Shown: piece after piece, positions 27,742 through 34,386 of the stretch | Numbering within the stretch: position 1 is the first letter of the stretch | How the letters are laid out: each line of letters opens with the position of its first letter | Source: Streptomyces olivaceus | GTDB taxonomy: Bacteria > Actinomycetota > Actinomycetes > Streptomycetales > Streptomycetaceae | NCBI RefSeq assembly: GCF_000721235.1 | Contig: NZ_JOFH01000055.1 | Coordinates: 1-34,386 of the forward strand | Direction of reading: 5' to 3' | Length of the DNA stretch: 34,386 nt | Made by a program: the position numbers and the translations under genes | The notes under the pieces: generated by a model | Seen by the model: the letters and a program-made list of their open reading frames with translations, nothing else | What the model was told of the DNA's origin: nothing | The model's database searches: none

Positions 27742-28266
27742 TCAGGCGGAGCCCTCCTCCGACTGGCCGCGCAGGAAGGCGCTCACCTGGTGGGCGAGGC
27801 CCTCGTCCCGCACCGTTCCGCACGGGGCGACGCCGGCCCCGTCGGGCAGCCCGAGACCGCCGGTCCACAGCCGCCGGTCGGCCCACTCCTCGTCCACCCG
27901 CAGCTGCACCTGCACGTCCACCTGGCCGAGGCTCGGCTCCGGACCGGCCGCGTAGAGGAGCGCGGTGGCCCGGCGCAGCGGGTAGACGTCGAAGCCCTCG
28001 ATGAACTGGGAGTTGCGCCAGTCGAGGAAGGCGCTCTCCCCGTCGGGGCCGATCCGGACGTCGATCTGGCCGTCCTCCAGGTGGATGCCCAGGTGCCGCC
28101 GCCCCCGGTTCTCGACGGTCACCCGGACCCGGAAGTAGGTGAGGCCCTCGGCGGCGTCGTCGCGCCCACGCGGCGGCTCGGCGGGCTCAAGACGGTGGAC
28201 GCGGGCCCGCAGGCCGGTGTGCTCCTCGTACTCGTGCCAGTCCCCGACCACGTTCGGCTCGTACAC
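27742..28266 (-). CDS. conserved-looking protein of unknown function (174 aa)
   Basis: Not recognised. The protein appears soluble and beta-rich: LTYFRVRVTVENRGRRHLGIHLEDGQIDVRIG, then FEGFDVYPLRRATALLY-like segments and LGQVDVQVQLRVDEEWADRRLW, resembling a beta-sandwich. An acidic, helical C-terminus follows (DEGLAHQVSAFLRGQSEEGSA). There is no signal peptide. The GTG at 28266 is preceded by GAGAGGGG. It diverges from the sigma factor gene; the shared 313-nt region carries a perfect palindrome. Third-position GC is high, supporting coding. Confidence 0.7.
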   Translation of the reverse strand: MYEPNVVGDWHEYEEHTGLRARVHRLEPAEPPRGRDDAAEGLTYFRVRVTVENRGRRHLGIHLEDGQIDVRIGPDGESAFLDWRNSQFIEGFDVYPLRRATALLYAAGPEPSLGQVDVQVQLRVDEEWADRRLWTGGLGLPDGAGVAPCGTVRDEGLAHQVSAFLRGQSEEGSA

Positions 28267-28579
28267 GGTGCCCCTCTCGACCTCTCGACGCTGCTTCCTA
28301 TCCGTGTGCTCAGCACACTGTCAAATGAGCAGAATGCGCTGTGGCCAGGGACTTCGCCCCATTTGCTCGGTGATCAAGCGCTGCCCAGCGACGATCCGCC
28401 GGCGTCCGTCCGGGGCGGCCACCCGCGGCGTGCCGCACATCACGTCCGGCGGACCCACCGCGCCACTCACCGGCCCGCCACCGTTCGAGTGGCCGTTCGG
28501 GGCAATCGCGCCCAGTATCCATATGTACGAGAAATATCGGAAAAACTTCCCAGCACCCCTGCCGAGGGAGGTGCGCGTG
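28267..28579. other. divergent intergenic region of the sigma gene
   Basis: No gene is seen here. Besides the palindrome at 28304-28318, it has an unusually AT-rich stretch before the sigma start (about 28515-28550) likely to hold its promoter, and an inverted pair CAAATG (28322-28327) / CATTTG further downstream. No exact SigB-type consensus promoter was found by eye. Confidence 0.5.
28304..28318. promoter_or_regulatory. perfect 7-1-7 palindrome
   Basis: GTGTGCT-C-AGCACAC lies 38 nt upstream of the unknown gene's GTG (28266) and 262 nt upstream of the sigma gene. It looks like a dimer-binding operator; the cognate regulator is unknown. Confidence 0.5.
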
Positions 28580-29371
28580 ATGCGTGTCGCCGGCCGAACC
28601 AAGCCCCATCCGCACGACGACGCTCCCGACACGGCCGCGGCGTTCGACCGGCTCGCCGGGCTGCCCGAGGGACCGGAACGCAAGGCGCTGCGGGACGACC
28701 TGATCAGAGTCTGGCTGCCCATGTCGGAGCGGATCGCCGTCCGCTTCCGGGGCCGCGGCGAGAACCTGGAGGACCTCTACCAGGTGGCGGCCCTCGGCCT
28801 CGTCAAGGCCGTCGACCACTACGACCCGGAACGCGGCCACGCCTTCGAGGCGTACGCCGTGCCGACCGTGACCGGCGAGATCAAACGGCACTTCCGCGAC
28901 CACATGTGGACGCTGCACGTGCCGCGCCGGATCCAGGACCTGCGCAACCGGGTGCGCAGATCGGCGAAGGAGCTGGCGCAGACCACGCCGGGGCGACCGC
29001 CCACGGTCGACGAGATCGCCGAACACGCGCAGCTGACCACGGTCGAGGTCCGCACCGGCATGGAGGCCCTGGAGTGCTTCACCGCCCTGTCGCTAGAGGC
29101 GGAGATGCCCGGCACCGACGGGTACGCGCTCGGGGACGCGCTCGGCGGGCCCGATCCGGCCTTCGACGCGATCGTGGACCGGGTGGCCGTCCGGCCCTTC
29201 CTTGAGGCGCTGCCCGAGCGCGAGCGCACCATTCTCTACCTGCGCTTCTTCGGCGGGATGACGCAGAGCCGGATCGCGGAGCAGCTCGGCATCTCCCAGA
29301 TGCACGTCTCCCGGCTGCTCGCCGGCTGCTTCGACCGGATCCGCGAGGAGATCCTGACGGAGGCCCGCTGA
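28580..29371 (+). CDS. SigB/SigF-family RNA polymerase sigma factor
   Basis: A 263-aa stress-response sigma factor. Region 2 is clear (IAVRFRGRGENLEDLYQVAALGLVKAVDHYDPERGHAFEAYAVPTVTGEIKRHFRD), then region 3 (RRSAKELAQTTPGRPPTVDEIAEHAQL) and region 4 with its HTH (ALPERERTILYLRFFGGMTQSRIAEQLGISQMHVSRLL). The presence of region 3 and this pattern place it in the SigB/F/G/H group that in Streptomyces is held by anti-sigma kinases. GGGAGG lies 8 nt before the ATG at 28580. No anti-sigma or anti-anti-sigma gene is adjacent, so its switch must be elsewhere; a PP2C/HATPase protein of the right type is encoded at 13492. It converges on the ANTAR gene. Confidence 0.9.
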   Translation: MRVAGRTKPHPHDDAPDTAAAFDRLAGLPEGPERKALRDDLIRVWLPMSERIAVRFRGRGENLEDLYQVAALGLVKAVDHYDPERGHAFEAYAVPTVTGEIKRHFRDHMWTLHVPRRIQDLRNRVRRSAKELAQTTPGRPPTVDEIAEHAQLTTVEVRTGMEALECFTALSLEAEMPGTDGYALGDALGGPDPAFDAIVDRVAVRPFLEALPERERTILYLRFFGGMTQSRIAEQLGISQMHVSRLLAGCFDRIREEILTEAR

Positions 29372-29402
29372 AGGGCGGGCCGGCCCGTCACCGGCGGCTT
29401 CC

Positions 29403-29723
29403 TCAACCCTCCGGCGGGGTCCGCGGGACGCAGGTGGGACCGTGCCGGTCCAGGGTGTCCTCGAGCGCGGCCCGTATCTCCTGCGGCATCACTCCGGTGC
29501 GTCCCCAAATGAGCATCGTCTCGGCCACGTTGCGCAGTTTGATGTTCGTATGCTGGGAAACCTCCTTCAGGACGATCCACCCCTCGTCCGGCGACACCGC
29601 GCCGAGGACGACGACCACCCCGATGGCCTGGTCCACCACGGCGTGCGAGACGACCGCCTCCTTCAGCTGCCGGACCTGCTCCTGCAGCCGGAACAGCTGC
29701 TCCGGGTCCCCGTCCGCGGTCAT
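29403..29723 (-). CDS. stand-alone ANTAR-domain RNA-binding regulator
   Basis: A 106-aa protein that is almost only an ANTAR domain, with a short N-terminal coiled-coil (PEQLFRLQEQVRQLKEAV). The ANTAR core reads VVSHAVVDQAIGVVVVLGAVSPDEGWIVLKEVSQHTNIKLRNVAETMLIW. ANTAR proteins bind paired RNA hairpins and act as antiterminators; the usual GAF or receiver input domain is missing here. The ATG at 29723 follows GGAGGTG; the frame is open to 29774 but the extra residues are Gly/Pro-rich. It converges on the sigma factor gene with only 31 nt between stops. The RNA target is unknown. Confidence 0.82.
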   Translation of the reverse strand: MTADGDPEQLFRLQEQVRQLKEAVVSHAVVDQAIGVVVVLGAVSPDEGWIVLKEVSQHTNIKLRNVAETMLIWGRTGVMPQEIRAALEDTLDRHGPTCVPRTPPEG

Positions 29724-29908
29724 GGTCACCTCCGGATCCCCTCCATGGTCGCCAGGCCGCCCGCCCTCCGCCACCGCGCCGCCCCGAGTGCCCCGGCCAC
29801 CGTTTCGGTGCCGCGCCCGGGGTACTCGGCAGGCGCCCGCCGCACTCCCGGCCGGACACTGGTGTGGAGCCGGTGGCTGCCGGTGGACGAGACCAGGACA
29901 CGACTGAC

Positions 29909-30712
29909 ATGAACCACGACATGACCTTCCCCGACTCCGGAGAGGGCCTGCTGACCACGCACTCCGTGTACGGGGCGCCCTGCTGGGTGAGCCTCACCAG
30001 CCGCGACCTGGAGGCCACCGAGGCGTTCTACTCCGCCGTGCTGGGCTGGCGGTGGCGGCAGGCCAAGCTGGGCGAGCCGTTCCGGATCGCCCTGGCCGAG
30101 GGGGTGCCGGTGGCCGGGATCGCCGCGGTGGCCGGGATGTGGCAGATGGCGGTGGCCTGGACGCCGTACTTCGCCGTGCGCGGCGCGGACGAGGCGGTGT
30201 CGCGGGCGCAGGAGCGCGGCGGCACCACGGCGGTCGGGCCGATCTCCCTGCCGCCCGGGCGGGCGGCACTGCTCGCCGACCGGGACGGCGCGTCCTTCGG
30301 GGTCTGGGAGGGCGAGCTGTTCACGGACTGGGAGGCCTGGCGCACCTCGCGCCCCGCCTTCATCCGGCTGCACACCCGCGACGCCTTCGACGCCGCCATC
30401 TTCTACGGCGAGATCTTCGACTGGGCGTCCGGTGAGGGCTGCTGCGAGGTCCGGTACGAGGGCGACGAGGTGGTTCTGCGCCAGGAGGGCGAGGTCGTGG
30501 CGCGGATCGAGTCGGGGGCGCTCGGCGCGGCCCCGGATCCGGCGGTGCGGCCGCACTGGCAGATCCACTTCGCGGTCCGGGACGTCGCGGCGTGCGCCCG
30601 CGCCGCGGAGCGGCACGGCGGCGGCGTGCTCTCGCTCGGCGGCGACGAGGCGGTGCTCCGGGACGCCGAGGGCGCGCAGTTCACGGTGACCGCGCGCCGT
30701 CTCGGCAGCTGA
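29909..30712 (+). CDS. two-domain VOC (glyoxalase-fold) protein
   Basis: A 267-aa protein with two vicinal-oxygen-chelate half-modules. The first opens GAPCWVSLTSRDLEATEAFYSAVLGW; the second begins near FIRLHTRDAFDAAIFYGEIFDW and ends WQIHFAVRDVAACARAAERHGGGVLSLG...AQFTVTARR. Such tandem VOC proteins are common in Streptomyces; some bind antibiotics such as bleomycin-like compounds, others are of unknown role. No metal-ligand set could be assigned confidently. The ATG at 29909 is chosen; an in-frame GTG at 29864 would add 15 residues. The ribosome-binding site is weak. It converges on glgX. Confidence 0.85.
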   Translation: MNHDMTFPDSGEGLLTTHSVYGAPCWVSLTSRDLEATEAFYSAVLGWRWRQAKLGEPFRIALAEGVPVAGIAAVAGMWQMAVAWTPYFAVRGADEAVSRAQERGGTTAVGPISLPPGRAALLADRDGASFGVWEGELFTDWEAWRTSRPAFIRLHTRDAFDAAIFYGEIFDWASGEGCCEVRYEGDEVVLRQEGEVVARIESGALGAAPDPAVRPHWQIHFAVRDVAACARAAERHGGGVLSLGGDEAVLRDAEGAQFTVTARRLGS

Positions 30713-30722
30713 CCGCACCGGC

Positions 30723-32866
<2,144 letters not shown>

Positions 32867-32870
<4 letters not shown>

Positions 32871-33382
32871 CGAGCCGCCTCCAGCACGCCGCGGGCGTCG
32901 GCCGACGGCCTCGACAGCCTGGCCACGGGCATGGTCTCGCGCGGCACCTCAAGCCCTTCCCGGGTGATCGGCGCGGGCGGCGTGGCCACCAGCGGGACGC
33001 GTTCGCCGGAGCGGGCGCGCCGGGAGAACCAGATCACCTTCGCGCCGGTGTCGGTGGCGCAGCAGCCCCAGCCGTCGCTGTTGGCGGCGAGGTGCTGGAG
33101 GCAGGAGCGGAGGTCCGGGTCGGGGCGGAGCGCGTGGTCGTTGCCCGCCACGGCCGTGATGAGGTGCTGTCGGTTCCACCACATCTCGATCGACGTGCTC
33201 TTGTCGCCGGCGTGCTCGTCGATGGCCCGGAGCAGCATCTCGGCGCCCGAGCAGACGGGTTCGACGAGGTCTTCCAGCCTCCAGAACCGGAGGTGGGCGG
33301 CCAGGATGCGCCTGACCTGTCCGACCCGTTCCGGGCTCACTTCCACGTCGAGGTGGTAGTAGCGGGGCACTGCGGTCTTCAT
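32867..33382 (-). CDS. degenerate HATPase-like protein coupled to glgX
   Basis: A 171-aa protein whose layout follows the RsbW-type ATPases of Streptomyces: an opening with SPERVGQVRRILAAHLRFWRLEDL, a position equal to the N-box (CSGAEMLLRAIDEHAG), a beta hairpin (STSIEMWWNRQHLITAVAGND) and a closing block NSDGWGCCATDTGAKVIWF similar to the WG-x-x-x-T-x-x-GK-x-VW ending. However, the N-box asparagine is missing (LLRAIDEHAG where LVTNAIRHG is usual) and no glycine-rich lid (GxGL) is visible, so ATP binding is doubtful. GAGGAG precedes the ATG. The 4-nt overlap with glgX implies a linked role. The C-terminal ~40 residues are Pro/Arg-rich. Confidence 0.7.
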
Positions 33383-33420
33383 CGTCGTGGCTCCTCACCG
33401 CGAGGGCTCTCGCTCCTCCT

Positions 33421-33490
33421 CGTCCCTTGGGGGACGGGCTCCCCGTTCACGAAGCGTGAGCGCTGATCGCTTCTGAGTCACTCCAGAGTG
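33421..33490. promoter_or_regulatory. cluster of inverted repeats upstream of the ATPase/glgX operon
   Basis: Within 70 nt lie CGTCCC-TTGG-GGGACG (33421-33436), GAAGCG-N11-CGCTTC (33451-33473), GAGTCACTC (33475-33483) and CACTCCAGAGTG (33479-33490). They sit 39-108 nt before the start of the minus-strand operon, in the divergent region with the DUF5133-like gene, where promoters and operators are expected. Confidence 0.4.
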
Positions 33491-33659
33491 GGATCCGTAG
33501 CCCATTCGTGCAACACGAGCCCCTGATCGCCGCGGACGCGGAGGAATTCGACCCGTCATGAAAGTTGAAGATCCAACAAGACGGGGTGTCACCGTCCGTG
33601 CACCATGTGTGAGGAACTCGATCGTCCGGACCACCGGACCGTCCGGAAGGTGACCGCCC

Positions 33660-33932
33660 ATGCTGCTTCCCGCGAAGAGCGAAGTCGCCCGGCAGCTGCG
33701 GCACTACCGCACCTGGGAACGTTCGATGCTGGCGTCCCCCGCGGACGTGCGGGTCCGGACCACCTTCGAGGACTCCGGCTACACCCTCTGCGTCCTGATG
33801 GGGAAGCGGTGCGCGCGCGAGGCGGCCGACGCGGCCGAGAGGTACCTGCGGACGAGCCTGGTCACCCATGCGCAGGAACAGCCGGAACGGCTTGCCCCGT
33901 CGGGACCCAGGACTCCCTCCGGTGCGGCCTGA
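33660..33932 (+). CDS. DUF5133-like small protein
   Basis: A 90-aa protein opening MLLPAKSEVARQLRHYRTWE and continuing FEDSGYTLCVLMGKRCAREAADAAERYL. This pattern, with an LLP start and the -x-x-SGYTLCVLxG- block before an Ala-rich helix, is that of small Streptomyces proteins grouped as DUF5133; their function is unknown. GGAAGGTGA precedes the ATG. The tail is Pro/Gly-rich and probably disordered. It lies between the divergent glgX operon and glgE, 52 nt before glgE, with a hairpin in that gap. Confidence 0.72.
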   Translation: MLLPAKSEVARQLRHYRTWERSMLASPADVRVRTTFEDSGYTLCVLMGKRCAREAADAAERYLRTSLVTHAQEQPERLAPSGPRTPSGAA

Positions 33933-33940
33933 CCCCATCA

Positions 33941-33964
33941 GGGCCGGGCGCCCGAGCCCGGCCC
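33941..33964 (+). terminator. hairpin between the DUF5133-like gene and glgE
   Basis: GGGCCGGG (33941-33948) pairs with CCCGGCCC (33957-33964) across an 8-nt loop, 8 nt after the upstream stop. It may end that transcript, or attenuate read-through into glgE. Confidence 0.55.
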
Positions 33965-33984
33965 CCGAGCACGGCGGAGGTGAG

Positions 33985-34386
33985 ATGCGGATGAGCACGA
34001 CCGCGGCGATCGGGCGTATCCCGGTACGGGACGTCCACCCGGTGGTGGAGGACGGCAGGCGCCCGGCAAAGGCGGTGACGGGCGAGACGTTCGAGGTCTC
34101 CGCCACCGTGTTCCGGGAGGGGCACGACGCGGTGGCCGCCAACGTCGTCCTGAGAGACCCTCAGGGGCTGGAGGAGGGCGCCGAGCTGTACCGCCGGGCG
34201 GCCGAGGGGGTGCCGGCGGACTCCGGGCGCGCGGTGGTGCTGGCCGCGGCGGACACCCTGCACGACGACACGCTGCCCGTGGCCACCCGGCTGGCGGCGG
34301 CGTTGACGCCGCAGGTGGACGCGGTGCTGGCCCGCCATCCCCTGCGGGACCTGGTCACCACCTCCGACCCCCTCCCCCTCCTCGTC
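33985..34386 (+). CDS. glgE: GlgE maltosyltransferase, 5' part, with an apparent internal gap
   Basis: The first 134 codons of an alpha-1,4-glucan:maltose-1-phosphate maltosyltransferase, which adds maltose units from maltose-1-phosphate to glucan; the gene continues past the window. GRIPVRDVHPVVEDGRRPAKAVTGETFEV and SATVFREGHDAVAANVVLRDP are GlgE N-terminal signatures, and LEEGAELYRRAAEGVP...RLAAALTPQVDAVLARHPLRDL is the following helical (S-domain) segment. Other GlgE proteins, as I recall them, have about 50-60 residues of beta-sandwich between these two blocks; here DPQG joins LEEG directly, in frame. Two ATGs (33985, 33991) follow GGAGG; the first is reported. Confidence 0.85.
   Translation, partial: MRMSTTAAIGRIPVRDVHPVVEDGRRPAKAVTGETFEVSATVFREGHDAVAANVVLRDPQGLEEGAELYRRAAEGVPADSGRAVVLAAADTLHDDTLPVATRLAAALTPQVDAVLARHPLRDLVTTSDPLPLLV

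Noticed and set aside
28139..28579. N-terminal extension of the sigma factor
   Set aside because: The frame is open upstream, but the residues are unlike sigma factors and GGGAGG points to the ATG at 28580.

Overview
The window is about 34 kb of very GC-rich DNA. The strong G/C preference at third codon positions, GTG starts, probable leaderless promoters and the gene families present all point to a Streptomyces or close relative. No rRNA, tRNA, CRISPR array, insertion sequence or phage gene was recognised. Gene names come from motif recognition only; no database was searched.

Layout. 1-2117: the 3' end of an ArsB/SLC13-type permease, a 31-bp tandem repeat, a small unknown gene and a fructosamine-kinase-like gene. 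2174-5817: a haem catalase diverging from a TetR regulator with a repeated operator, then a zinc alcohol dehydrogenase. 5959-13460: a PucR-like regulator, a YciO/Sua5 protein, a dienelactone-hydrolase-like enzyme, a metallophosphoesterase, a TauD-type dioxygenase, an aldo/keto reductase and a free-standing LigD 3'-phosphoesterase domain. 13492-16756 (minus strand): a DoxX protein and a Bcp-type peroxiredoxin that overlap by 4 nt, then a PAS/GAF/PP2C/ATPase phosphatase.

17230-22239 is a small catecholate siderophore operon behind a near-consensus iron box. It holds a Fes-type esterase, an isochorismate synthase, and one continuous reading frame joining a 2,3-dihydroxybenzoate-AMP ligase to an isochorismatase. 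The aryl-carrier domain usually found on EntB/DhbB is missing, and no 2,3-dihydro-DHB dehydrogenase or NRPS lies in the window. Together these genes would make isochorismate, convert it to dihydro-DHB, activate DHB and hydrolyse the finished siderophore; the remaining steps must lie elsewhere. A divergent TetR/DHA2-MFS pair follows and could be an exporter module (inference).

24760-29774: a LigD-type ATP-dependent DNA ligase, a secreted NLP (NPP1) protein with an intact GHRHDWE motif, a diverged hydroxymethylbilane synthase, an unknown gene, a SigB/SigF-family stress sigma factor and a stand-alone ANTAR protein. 29909-34386: a two-domain VOC protein, then glycogen/maltosyl-phosphate genes. 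GlgX is coupled to a degenerate ATPase-like protein, a DUF5133-like small protein follows, and the window ends inside glgE. This GlgE appears to lack roughly 50-60 residues of its N-terminal beta-sandwich.

The strongest leads are the DhbE-isochorismatase fusion without carrier domain, the in-frame gap in GlgE, the degenerate ATPase coupled to GlgX, the NLP protein and the separated LigD modules. I did not find a clearly new multi-gene system.
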